From Bacteroidota bacterium (lineage in GTDB: Bacteria; Bacteroidota; Bacteroidia; UKL13-3), in assembly GCA_013298895.1 (NCBI GenBank), contig JAAFJM010000018.1, positions 1 to 64,000 of the forward strand: 64,000 nucleotides of DNA, given 5' to 3'. Below the pieces are notes generated by a model. It searched no databases. It saw only the letters and a program-made list of their open reading frames with translations, and was not told where the DNA came from. Below are positions 37,181 to 45,859 of this stretch, piece by piece. The position numbers and the translations under genes were made by a program. Each line of letters begins with the position of its first letter. The stretch's first letter is position 1.

Positions 37181-38404
37181 ATGAAAGCAAAACTAATTCT
37201 CATTTTATTATGGAGTTATGGTGCCGCAATGGCTCAAAAAACTCAAAAAATACAATTGTACTACGCCTCTGATAAATTTGAAATAACAACCGAACATCAA
37301 CAAAAATTACGTATTTTATACGACTCTATCAAAGATTTTTCTATTAAAAGAATTACAATAAAAGGTTATACCGATACCGATGCAGATAGTATTTACAACA
37401 TTACACTCTCTACCAAAAGAACCAATGGTGTAAAGGCAGAATTAGTTAATTTAGGAATAGCCAATACCATAATTTTTGAAAACAATTACGGTGAAAATTT
37501 AGCTACAAAAGATTCAACATCTGAGCAACTAAAAAGTAAAAACAGACGCGTAGATATTACTGTTTGGTTAGAAAATAAAATAACTAAACTAATAGTAAAA
37601 GATACTTGCTTAGATGGAGATACTATTTTAGCAATGGAAAATGGTACACTGTTTAAACTAAAAAAATGTAATTTAAGAAAAATGGGTTCCAAAATTCAAT
37701 TTACCGAAACAATTACAACAGAACAAATGGTAGCTCAAAACATGAGCACCAATACTGATGATGACGGACAACTCATAACTGGAGGTATGATTTCGATTGG
37801 AAACAATAGTACCAACTGTAAGTTTGATGATACCGTAACTGTTTATATTCCAATAAAAGATAAATGCATTGACCCCAAGTTATTATCGATGTGGGAAAGG
37901 CAAGTTACTAACTGGGCTCGCTCAAATGCAATAAAGTTTAAGTTGATTTACAGAAACCAACAACCTTTTTTTGAGATAAAACTAACTCGTTGCGTTAAAT
38001 TAAACCTCGATTTTAAAGTTCCTAATACTTACGGAGGCAAACAAACCAATAAAATCACTATTGTAAATCCACTTAAAAACTTTAAGTTATTAAAAATTGA
38101 AGTACTAAATGAATGTCCACGATATTATTGGCGTTTTACTAAAATAGCTGGAAATCAAAAAACGTTTAAAATGTTGTTTACCAATAGCGATCCATTAGTA
38201 AAAATTTGGTTGTTAAATAAAAGTGATAGAATGGATACTTTAATTTCTGAATTTGTACCATTAAGCAGTTTAAACCATAAAATATTTAATGGTTTTGGAG
38301 GCACCAAACAAGATGAATACGACAAGTTTTTGATATTTAATATAAAAGAAAAAGTTTTTTACCATAAATATTGGTTAAGGCCCGAAAACTTTAAACGCGA
38401 ATAA
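37181..38404 (+). CDS. Exported OmpA-like domain protein
   Basis: The product is 407 residues. It has a signal peptide (MKAKLILILLWSYGAAMAQ). Residues ~22-130 form an OmpA-type peptidoglycan-binding domain (FEITTEHQQKLRILYDSI, IKGYTDTDADSIYN, LSTKRTNGVKAELVNLGI, KSKNRRVDITVW). The remaining ~270 residues, with FKLKKCNLRKMGS and KIWLLNKSDRMDTL, match no family I know. An N-terminal OmpA domain is unusual, as it is mostly C-terminal. It is probably periplasmic, bound to the wall or outer membrane. Confidence 0.75.
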   Translation: MKAKLILILLWSYGAAMAQKTQKIQLYYASDKFEITTEHQQKLRILYDSIKDFSIKRITIKGYTDTDADSIYNITLSTKRTNGVKAELVNLGIANTIIFENNYGENLATKDSTSEQLKSKNRRVDITVWLENKITKLIVKDTCLDGDTILAMENGTLFKLKKCNLRKMGSKIQFTETITTEQMVAQNMSTNTDDDGQLITGGMISIGNNSTNCKFDDTVTVYIPIKDKCIDPKLLSMWERQVTNWARSNAIKFKLIYRNQQPFFEIKLTRCVKLNLDFKVPNTYGGKQTNKITIVNPLKNFKLLKIEVLNECPRYYWRFTKIAGNQKTFKMLFTNSDPLVKIWLLNKSDRMDTLISEFVPLSSLNHKIFNGFGGTKQDEYDKFLIFNIKEKVFYHKYWLRPENFKRE

Positions 38405-38405
38405 T

Positions 38406-39509
38406 TTAAGCCAGAATTAGGTTTAAAACACAACTTAAAATACCTAACAAAGGCAATAAACGTTTAAAAAAATGAACTAAGTAGTTGGTATTAGTAATAC
38501 ATGCTAAACTATTGTAATACCAATACCTAACCGCTAATAAAATGGCAGCTATAACAAAGAGTATTCCAAAAATATCAATCAAAAAAATATATTGTTTTAG
38601 ACTAAATGCTATTAAAACTCCAGCAAAAAAAATAAAGTTAATTATTACAGTTCCAAAGTCCCAAAACAGTTTTTCTTGATTACTAAATATATGTTCAAAC
38701 TCTGGAATGGGTGCCTTAACTTCCTTATTGGCATTATGAATATCTTCTCTATTAAACGAATAATTTTCGTTTACATTCAACGGATTTTGATTCAACAAAT
38801 AACATAAATGATAATACAGAGTAGGTAATTCAGCCTCAAATAAATCAGGTATTTCAAAAAAGTTTTCTATACAAACCGAAAAAAACTCAGCTTCATTGGT
38901 TGAACCATACGACCTAAAGAAATTGTCTGACCCATTTCTATGGCTGATAAACGACATCATAGCTATTTCGTTGTATTCATCAAAATAATTACTAAACTTG
39001 GTATCTAAATTCTCATCAGAAAAAGTTTGCATGCGCAACATGTGTGCAAACTCGTGTAATCCTAAATTGTAAGTATCTCTGCTATCTTCGTAACCTGGCA
39101 CAAAATGGGGCCAACTTATAAAAACCACTCCATTACCCATTGCCAAGCCTTTAACCCAATTTTCAATTAACCTACTGTAAAATATATCAGGATAAACTAC
39201 CACACCTTTTAACATTTCTATATGTGGATTTTTAAACCCATAAGTAAGCTGAGCCAAACAACCACTTATAAAAATATCCATTTCTTGCGTATACTCAAGT
39301 TCTTCGCGGGTTTGAATTTCAATGCTACGACTTAGTTCAATACTGCGTTCTACAAATTTTACTTTTCCAACCGCATCGAGTTTTTGGAAATAGGGAAATT
39401 GGTTTTCGTAAAATTGTTTAAATGTATAAAAATCAGAATCAGTTGCATCGTAATTATCATCAATAGTATCAGGCTTTGCCAAATAAAAATAGCGAATATA
39501 TGCCCACAA
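38406..39509 (-). CDS. MtfA-like (M90) zinc peptidase with C-terminal membrane helices, start uncertain
   Basis: The product is 367 residues if the TTG at 39509 is used. The metal site is LHEFAHMLRM (HExxH), with a downstream glutamate near DEYNEIAM, and the core (DIFISGCLAQLTYGF, VVVYPDIF, FISWPHF) fits the MtfA/M90 family. Two or three hydrophobic helices lie at the C-terminus (FGTVIINFIFFAGVLIAF, IDIFGILFVIAAILLAV). There is no ATG: the frame is closed 14 codons upstream of the TTG, and a different frame there encodes a hydrophobic helix (ITIFIIIFCGHIFAIFIW), as found at the N-terminus of relatives. A frameshift or an atypical start are both possible. Confidence 0.65.
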   Translation of the reverse strand: MWAYIRYFYLAKPDTIDDNYDATDSDFYTFKQFYENQFPYFQKLDAVGKVKFVERSIELSRSIEIQTREELEYTQEMDIFISGCLAQLTYGFKNPHIEMLKGVVVYPDIFYSRLIENWVKGLAMGNGVVFISWPHFVPGYEDSRDTYNLGLHEFAHMLRMQTFSDENLDTKFSNYFDEYNEIAMMSFISHRNGSDNFFRSYGSTNEAEFFSVCIENFFEIPDLFEAELPTLYYHLCYLLNQNPLNVNENYSFNREDIHNANKEVKAPIPEFEHIFSNQEKLFWDFGTVIINFIFFAGVLIAFSLKQYIFLIDIFGILFVIAAILLAVRYWYYNSLACITNTNYLVHFFKRLLPLLGILSCVLNLILA

Positions 39510-39628
39510 AAAATGATAATAAAAATGGTGATGTTTCCCAAATGTATGCTGCTATTAATTCACGATTATAATAATTTTATTGATATTCTTTCATTTTGAA
39601 ATAAAATATGAAATTATTAGCATTAATT

Positions 39629-40075
39629 TTATAAGAGATATTTTTCGTCAAACTCAATTTTATGTGCTCTCAATAACTCAATATACTCCTCTTTAAAACT
39701 TTTATTTAAATGATGCTCTTCTTGATTTTTAATATACTTAATCAAACTATCTTTTTCTTGAATAGAATAAGTAAAGGCTCCATAACCTTCTTGCCATCCA
39801 GCAAATTTAGGAAATATATTATGCGTTTTAATTAATTCAGAACTAGATAATTTAATGTCTTTAACTAATGATGACAATGACACACTAGGATGTAAATGTG
39901 TTAATATATGAATATGATCTGTGACGCCACCAATTTGATATAAATGACAATTTTTATTTTTTAAAACACCCCAAATATATTGATACAGTTCCTTTTGATT
40001 ATTTTTATCTAATGTTTGCTCTCTGTTTTTTGTACTGAAAATAATTTGATATAATATTTGAGTATAAGTGTTCAT
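39629..40075 (-). CDS. REP-associated tyrosine transposase (RAYT, IS200/IS605-like Y1)
   Basis: The product is 148 residues. It is an HUH Y1 transposase with the HUH motif DHIHILTHL (H54, H56), a QEGYGAFTYS segment holding the candidate nucleophilic tyrosine, and helical C-terminus KYIKNQEEHHLNKSFKEEY. RAYTs nick at palindromic REP units, and a cluster of such units (40121-40571) lies directly upstream of this gene. The protein is intact and of normal length. It is domesticated rather than a mobile IS, as no IS ends are seen. Confidence 0.9.
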   Translation of the reverse strand: MNTYTQILYQIIFSTKNREQTLDKNNQKELYQYIWGVLKNKNCHLYQIGGVTDHIHILTHLHPSVSLSSLVKDIKLSSSELIKTHNIFPKFAGWQEGYGAFTYSIQEKDSLIKYIKNQEEHHLNKSFKEEYIELLRAHKIEFDEKYLL

Positions 40076-40120
40076 CTGAGAATAAATTTAAACAATTATA
40101 AATTAAACCATACAATTATT

Positions 40121-40571
40121 CAACTCCTTCGGAGTTGTTTTGTGAAGGTATATTCATTACACCGAGATTCAATCGGTGCTATTCATATTTAACTCCTTCG
40201 GAGTTACTAAATATAAATATGAATGGCTTATCAAATAATTTCAACTCCAAACTCAAAATAAGTTCATTACAGAATCACCAAACAAAGTTCAAGTAATCAA
40301 AAATATAGCAACCTCCAAAGGAGATTATTTTTTATCGAAATATAAAAATCATTAAACCAACTACAAACTCCAAAGGAGTTTAATATTAATAGCCCTGCAT
40401 GAAATACTGTGTTAAAAGAGTAAGCAAAAAACAACTCCGAAGGTGTTGAATTTTATTTAACAAGATAGGATTATGTTAACCAAATACGAACTCCGAAGGA
40501 GTTTAATATTAATAGCCCTGCATGAAATGCAGGGTTAACAGTATTAACGCAAATCAACTCCGAAGGAGTTG
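40121..40571. repeat. REP-type palindrome cluster next to the RAYT gene
   Basis: At least seven copies of a palindrome of the AACTCC-TTC/GAA-GGAGTT type: 40121-40137, 40191-40205, 40309-40327 (degenerate), 40366-40380, 40432-40448 (degenerate), 40489-40503 and 40555-40571. Three copies are joined by a 12-14 nt linker (GCTATTAATATT-like) to a second, variable hairpin: CACCGA/TCGGTG at 40160-40178, a degenerate CCCTGCAT copy at ~40393-40415, and CCCTGCATGAAATGCAGGG at 40516-40534. The two-hairpin unit with conserved linker is the architecture of bipartite REP elements. Both orientations occur. Confidence 0.85.
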
Positions 40572-40612
40572 AATAACAGATTTTGTGCAAAAACATCCAA
40601 ATAAAAATCCAT

Positions 40613-40650
40613 AAAAAAATCCCAACTGATTGCTCAATTGGGATTTGATT
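40613..40650 (-). terminator. Terminator of lpd
   Basis: AAATCCCAA (40617-40625) pairs with TTGGGATTT (40638-40646); a T-run follows on the minus strand. A second palindrome, CCCCGATAGTTATCGGGG type (40691-40708), lies between it and the stop codon. Confidence 0.75.
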
Positions 40651-40717
40651 TTATTTATTTAGAATTTCGCACTCAACAATTCGAATTCCGCCCCGATAGT
40701 TATCGGGGTTCTAACTA

Positions 40718-42106
40718 TTACAAATGAATACACTCACCATATGCTTGGGCAGTAGCTTCCATTATCGCCTCGCTCATAGTTGGATGAGGGTGAACAGATT
40801 TAATAATTTCCATTCCTGTAGTTTCTAACTTACGTGCTACCACTACTTCTGCAATCATTTCAGTTACATTAGCGCCAACCATGTGTGCTCCTAAAAACTC
40901 ACCGTATTTTGCATCAAAAATTACTTTTACAAAACCTTCTTTTACACCACCAGCACTAGCCTTGCCACTTGCGCTAAAAGGAAACTTACCTACTTTAATT
41001 TCGTAACCAGCTTCTTTAGCAGCTTTTTCGGTATAACCAACCGATGCTACTTCAGGCGAACTATAAGTACAACCAGGAATATTATTGTAATTTAAAGGTT
41101 CAGGATGATGACCTGCAATTTTCTCTACACAAATAATACCTTCAGCACTTGCTACGTGAGCCAATGCTTGACCTTTAACAATATCGCCAATAGCATAAAC
41201 ACCTTTTACATTGGTTTGGTAAAAATCGTCAACCAATACTTTTCCTTTGTCGGTTTTAACGCCTAAAGTTTCCAATCCTAAATTTTCTAAATTGGTTTGA
41301 ATACCCACTGCTGATAATACCACATCGGCTTCCATTTCTTTAACACCTTCGGCAGTTTTAATTTTAACTTTGCAGCCAGCACCAGTAGTATCAACGCTTT
41401 CTACCGAAGCATTGGTTAATATATCGATACCCGATTTTTTAAATGCTTTGGTTACTTCCTTGCTCGAATCTTCATCTTCTACAGGAAGAATATTTGGCAT
41501 AAATTCAACAATGGTAACTTTAGTTCCCATGCTGTTATAAAAATAAGCAAACTCGCAGCCAATAGCGCCACTACCCATTACAATCATGCTTTTAGGTTGA
41601 GTTGGTAAAACCATTGCATCGCGGTAACCAAGTACTTTTTTATTATCAATTTTAATATTTGGCAACTCGCGGCTGCGGGCACCTGTAGCTAAAATAATAT
41701 GTTTTGCTTCAACTGTTTTTTTAGTACCAGCAGCTTCGGTAACTTCTACTTTTCCTGGAGCTAATAATTTTCCAAAACCAGCAATTACATCAATCTTATT
41801 TTTTTTCATTAAGAAAGCTATACCCTTGCTCATGTTATCGGCTACACCACGGCTACGTTTTACAACCGCAGTAAAATCGTGTTCTGCACCTTGTACATTT
41901 ATACCATAATCGGCAGCATGTTTAATATATTCAAAAACCTGAGCTGATTTTAATAAAGCTTTGGTTGGAATACAACCCCAGTTTAAACAAACGCCTCCCA
42001 TTTCTGATTTTTCAATAATGGCAGTTTTCATTCCTAACTGACTTGCTCTAATGGCAGCTACATAGCCACCTGGGCCGCTACCTATTACTACTAAATCGTA
42101 ATTCAT
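40718..42106 (-). CDS. lpdA: Dihydrolipoyl dehydrogenase (E3)
   Basis: The product is 462 residues. FAD-binding GSGPGGYVAAIRASQLG at the N-terminus, the redox disulfide in GGVCLNWGCIPTK (C40, C45), NAD-binding GSGAIGCEFAYFY, AIGDIV, and the C-terminal HPHPTMSE histidine-glutamate pair are all present. It re-oxidises dihydrolipoamide of 2-oxoacid dehydrogenase complexes and the glycine cleavage system. It is monocistronic. The minus strand upstream carries TTTAATTTGCGCC, a -7-like box about 30 nt from the start. Confidence 0.96.
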   Translation of the reverse strand: MNYDLVVIGSGPGGYVAAIRASQLGMKTAIIEKSEMGGVCLNWGCIPTKALLKSAQVFEYIKHAADYGINVQGAEHDFTAVVKRSRGVADNMSKGIAFLMKKNKIDVIAGFGKLLAPGKVEVTEAAGTKKTVEAKHIILATGARSRELPNIKIDNKKVLGYRDAMVLPTQPKSMIVMGSGAIGCEFAYFYNSMGTKVTIVEFMPNILPVEDEDSSKEVTKAFKKSGIDILTNASVESVDTTGAGCKVKIKTAEGVKEMEADVVLSAVGIQTNLENLGLETLGVKTDKGKVLVDDFYQTNVKGVYAIGDIVKGQALAHVASAEGIICVEKIAGHHPEPLNYNNIPGCTYSSPEVASVGYTEKAAKEAGYEIKVGKFPFSASGKASAGGVKEGFVKVIFDAKYGEFLGAHMVGANVTEMIAEVVVARKLETTGMEIIKSVHPHPTMSEAIMEATAQAYGECIHL

Positions 42107-42571
42107 TATTTGTATTTATGTTTTGGTTATTTGGCGCAAATTAAAGCATTATTTATAAAATATAGAATTCAATTTAACTTGAATGGGTTAAAAATAAATC
42201 AAATTTCATTTATTTTAACCAAACAAACATAAGTTATAAAGGTAAAAGCAGTTAAACAAAGTATTACCTTTGCTTATTAACTATTATCCATTCATTTTAA
42301 AAAAAATTATCAAAAATTAACCTAACTAATATTTTTTTTCTTATGTTCTTTATAGTTTTTTCATACCTGAAAAAAGTATGCAATCCCTCATGGTGGGACT
42401 AGGCAATTTAGTTTTTTAAAGACTGCTTTCCCGCTTTGGCGATACAAGCTATTCCTTGCAGTGACGCTAGTTTTTGTTATTAAAAACAGTAAAGACGTTG
42501 CAATGCAACGTCTCTAACAATTTATCTATTTAAAAGATTCCGCATTTTACATTTCGAAATCCGCATTTCCT
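42107..42571. repeat. Intergenic with dispersed-repeat-type palindrome
   Basis: There is no gene. A perfect hairpin, AGACGTTGC-AAT-GCAACGTCT, lies at 42493-42513; this motif is familiar as a dispersed palindrome in Bacteroidota and cyanobacteria. The preceding ~120 bp (42365-42475: CCTCATGGTGGGACTAGG..., TTTCCCGCTTTGGCGATACAAGC, TTGCAGTGACGC) is GC-richer than its surroundings and looks like part of the same repeat family rather than unique sequence. Confidence 0.5.
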
Positions 42572-44275
42572 TTATTTGCATTTAGCTAATTCGTCTTTTA
42601 CAAAAGCCATCAATTGTTTGATGTATGGCACTGTAAAGTTAAATTCAATACCAGCAGTTTTATAAATTTCGCCAATGGTTTTGGTATAACCTAAACTTAA
42701 CGCAGCTTTGTATTGCGCCAAGGCTGTTGTTTTATCGGCAATATAGTTTTTCCAAACTGCCAATGCGCCTAATTGAGCCATTCCGTATTCAATATAATAA
42801 AACGGTACTTCGTATAAATGCAATTGTTTTTGCCATGTATAAGCTTGTATATGGTCAAAGCCTGTCCAATCAACCATGCCTGTACCAAACTCTTTGCTTA
42901 ACTTTACCCAATAATCTCTGCGCTCGGCCGCGGTATGAGTTGGGTTGCTGTATATCCAATGTTGAAACTTATCAATGGTGGCTATCCAAGGTAATATTTT
43001 AATAATTCCTTCTAAATGCTCTTCTTTGGCACGGTTAAAATCTTCTTTGGTGGTATAAAATTCATCTTGACCTTCGTAGCTAATTAACTCCATGCTCATG
43101 CTGGCTAGTTCAGCTACTTCGCTTGGACAATTTTTAAATGCAGCCAATTCTAAATCTTTACTCAAAAACGAGTGAACTGCATGTCCGCCTTCGTGAACCA
43201 TGGTTTCTACATCGCGGGTTGATGAAGCAGCATTCATAAATATAAACGGAACACTGGTTTCTGCCATTGGGTAATTATAACCTCCAGGTGCTTTGCCTTT
43301 CCTACTTTCAAGGTCTAGTCTATCCATATTATCCATAGTAGTAATACACCAAGCAAAATAATCATCTACTTTTTTAAAGCATTTAACTGTTTTAGCCAAT
43401 AAATCTTCGCCAGTAGTAAATGGTTCTATAGCCTCACGATTTTGGGTATCCACTTCCATATCCCAAGGTTTTAAATCAAAACCTAATTCTGCTTTGCGCT
43501 TTTCATTAAAGGCTTTTACCAATGGCAATACTTCTGTTTGGATGGCATCATGAAATGCAAAACAATCGGCTGGCGTATAATCAAACCTACCTAAAGCAGC
43601 AAACATATAATCTCTAAAATTATCGAAACCTGCATTTACAGCTACTTGATGGCGTAAGGCAATTAATTTATCAAATAATTCATCCAACTCCGCAGTGTGT
43701 TTGCTACGCACTTCGTTTATTTTTAAAAATGCATTTTCACGCACACTTCTATCCGGATTTTTCAAGAAATTAGCTGCTTGTTGTAAAGTTAATTCCTTGC
43801 CATCAATCTCCACGCTCATGCTGCCTACAATGCTGCCATATTTTTGGCTTTCTGTAGCTATTTCGGCCATCAATGGCACGTTTTCTTCTCTAAAAATTTC
43901 AATCTCTTTTTTTACACCACGTAGGTAAATAAAGTACTTATCGTTATCTAACTCGTTTATAAACGGGCAAGCCACTAACTTACGGTTTAGTTTATCAGTT
44001 AAAGGCGAAATTTGAGGTTCAATTTCGGTAACAAAAAATAGGTATGCTTGCTCTAAATCTTTATTGGTGGTATCGCAAGTCATTTTTACATAACGCCAAG
44101 CTAAATCTTCGCTAACAAAAGCGTCAAGCTCACTCCTATCCTTTAGCCAATTTTCTAGTTCTTCTTTGCTATTTATAGTACTTTCTAACAATTGGTTAAA
44201 GTATGGTGCTAATACATCCCATGATGTAACTTTAATTTTATTAGGTAAAAATCTGCGGTTTATTATCGTTATCAT
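42572..44275 (-). CDS. M3 family oligoendopeptidase (PepF-like)
   Basis: The product is 567 residues. The zinc site is VHEGGHAVHSF (HExxH), with the third ligand glutamate in CPSEVAELASMSMELIS, and the substrate-side motif DKFQHWIYSNPTHTAAER is present. Size and motifs match cytoplasmic M3 oligoendopeptidases that cut short peptides. No signal peptide is seen. It is monocistronic. Confidence 0.93.
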   Translation of the reverse strand: MITIINRRFLPNKIKVTSWDVLAPYFNQLLESTINSKEELENWLKDRSELDAFVSEDLAWRYVKMTCDTTNKDLEQAYLFFVTEIEPQISPLTDKLNRKLVACPFINELDNDKYFIYLRGVKKEIEIFREENVPLMAEIATESQKYGSIVGSMSVEIDGKELTLQQAANFLKNPDRSVRENAFLKINEVRSKHTAELDELFDKLIALRHQVAVNAGFDNFRDYMFAALGRFDYTPADCFAFHDAIQTEVLPLVKAFNEKRKAELGFDLKPWDMEVDTQNREAIEPFTTGEDLLAKTVKCFKKVDDYFAWCITTMDNMDRLDLESRKGKAPGGYNYPMAETSVPFIFMNAASSTRDVETMVHEGGHAVHSFLSKDLELAAFKNCPSEVAELASMSMELISYEGQDEFYTTKEDFNRAKEEHLEGIIKILPWIATIDKFQHWIYSNPTHTAAERRDYWVKLSKEFGTGMVDWTGFDHIQAYTWQKQLHLYEVPFYYIEYGMAQLGALAVWKNYIADKTTALAQYKAALSLGYTKTIGEIYKTAGIEFNFTVPYIKQLMAFVKDELAKCK

Positions 44276-44440
44276 AATCTAAATTATTTATGCCACAGAT
44301 TTAATATAGTTTTAGATAAGAAAAAAATATTTAGGTCAATAATTTTAGTGGAAATAATTTATGTTATTCGAATCAATCACTTACTCTCTTTTATTAAAAA
44401 ATCGATACTATTTAGCAAACAAAAAAGCCAATTAAAGTAA

Positions 44441-44478
44441 AACTGCCCCAAATAGTAGCTGACTATTTGGGGGCAGTT
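44441..44478 (-). terminator. Terminator of the yqeY-LOG operon
   Basis: AACTGCCCCAAATAGT pairs with ACTATTTGGGGGCAGTT (one bulge), followed on the minus strand by TTTACTTT. Confidence 0.75.
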
Positions 44479-44501
44479 CTAAATATATTTTTTGAAAAAT
44501 T

Positions 44502-45212
44502 TTAGAAATTTGGTTTGATTGATTTTTCAGCAAAATAATCTAAGATATAATTTACTGCATCATCAGCAGTATCTACTAATTTGAACATATCTAAATCGCT
44601 TAAATGGATATTTCCTTCTTTTTCACCCATAGTGGTTTTTAGCCAGTTTATTAAGCCTCCCCAAAAATCAGAACCAACTAATACAATTGGAAATTGAGCT
44701 ACTTTTTGAGTTTGAATTAATGTTAACGCTTCAAATAGTTCATCCATAGTACCAAATCCTCCTGGCATAGCCACAAAACCTTGTGCATATTTCATAAACA
44801 TTACCTTGCGCACAAAAAAGTAATCAAAGTTTATAATTTTATCTTTATCAATGTATTTGTTATTGAATTGTTCAAATGGCAACTCAATGTTTAAACCAAC
44901 CGATTTTCCGCCAGCTTCAAAAGCACCTTTATTACCAGCTTCCATAATGCCTGGGCCGCCACCAGTAATAACTCCAAAGCCAGCTTCAACCAATTTTTTG
45001 GCAATTTCTTCAGCCAATAAATAGTATTTGTTATCGTTTTTTGTTCTTGCTGAACCAAAAATAGATACGCAAGGACCAATTTTACTCATTTTTTCAAAAC
45101 CTTCTACAAATTCGGCCATGATTTTAAAAGTAGCCCAACTATCAGTGGTTTTAATTACCGGCCAATCTTTTTTTTCGAATGCTTTTGCAATTCTTTCTTC
45201 GTTTTCAGTCAT
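44502..45212 (-). CDS. LOG-family protein (TIGR00730 Rossmann fold)
   Basis: The product is 236 residues. GGGPGIMEAGNKGAFEAGG and PGGFGTMDELFEALTLIQ are the two signatures of the lysine-decarboxylase-like / LOG family, whose characterised members are nucleotide 5'-monophosphate phosphoribohydrolases (cytokinin-type activation, or PpnN-like nucleotide breakdown). It is cytoplasmic. It starts 13 nt after the yqeY stop, so the two form an operon. Confidence 0.92.
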   Translation of the reverse strand: MTENEERIAKAFEKKDWPVIKTTDSWATFKIMAEFVEGFEKMSKIGPCVSIFGSARTKNDNKYYLLAEEIAKKLVEAGFGVITGGGPGIMEAGNKGAFEAGGKSVGLNIELPFEQFNNKYIDKDKIINFDYFFVRKVMFMKYAQGFVAMPGGFGTMDELFEALTLIQTQKVAQFPIVLVGSDFWGGLINWLKTTMGEKEGNIHLSDLDMFKLVDTADDAVNYILDYFAEKSIKPNF

Positions 45213-45225
45213 TATTCAATATTTT

Positions 45226-45681
45226 TTAGTTAAAAATTTCTTTTAAAACTGTTTGAATCATTTTTCCATCTGCCTTGCCGGCAAGTGTTTTCATAGCTAC
45301 AGGCATTACTTTACCTACTTCGGCAGCGCTAGTTGCTCCTACTTCAGTTACTATTTTTTGTAACACTTCTTTTATCTCGGCTTCGCTCATTTGTTTAGGT
45401 AAATAACGTTCCAAAACAGCTATTTCTTCTTTCTCTTTTTCGGCTAATTCAGTTCTACCATTTTGCAAATAAATATCTAAACTTTCCTTACGTTGTTTGG
45501 TTAGTTTCTGAAAAGTTTTTACAGCAACCTCATCTGTTAATTTACCATCTTGGCTTGCGCCTTTTTCGCTTGCAGCTATTAATAATGCGCTTTTTACAGC
45601 ACGTAATGCACGTAAACTTACCTCATCTTTTGCCTTCATGGCAGTAATTATATCGGCATTTACTTGTTCTTGTAAACTCAT
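45226..45681 (-). CDS. yqeY: GatB/YqeY domain protein
   Basis: The product is 151 residues from the ATG at 45681 (MSLQEQVNADIITAMK); eight upstream codons are probably not translated. The full-length YqeY fold is present (LRALRAVKSALLIA, KEKEEIAVLERYLPKQMSEAEI, GKVMPVAMKTLAGKADGKMIQTVLKE), homologous to the tail domain of GatB, which also occurs in this window (49140). It probably binds tRNA or an amidotransferase-like partner. It is the first gene of the operon with the LOG protein. Confidence 0.92.
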   Translation of the reverse strand: MSLQEQVNADIITAMKAKDEVSLRALRAVKSALLIAASEKGASQDGKLTDEVAVKTFQKLTKQRKESLDIYLQNGRTELAEKEKEEIAVLERYLPKQMSEAEIKEVLQKIVTEVGATSAAEVGKVMPVAMKTLAGKADGKMIQTVLKEIFN

Positions 45682-45859
45682 GTTTTTTAATTTTAAATAA
45701 AGCACGAATATAATTCATATTTATCCATACTACAAAAGGTTTTATGGTTGAGGAATCTGTTAATTAATAAACAATAATTTTAACTAATTCGTTCAATAAA
45801 TAATTTTCAGTACAACCAATACTTGAAAATAATTCACTAATGAATAAACCAAAATTATT

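Noticed and set aside
40121..40571. Possible CRISPR array
   Set aside because: The repeats are palindromes of alternating orientation with irregular spacing and no spacers of constant length; they fit REP units next to a RAYT gene.
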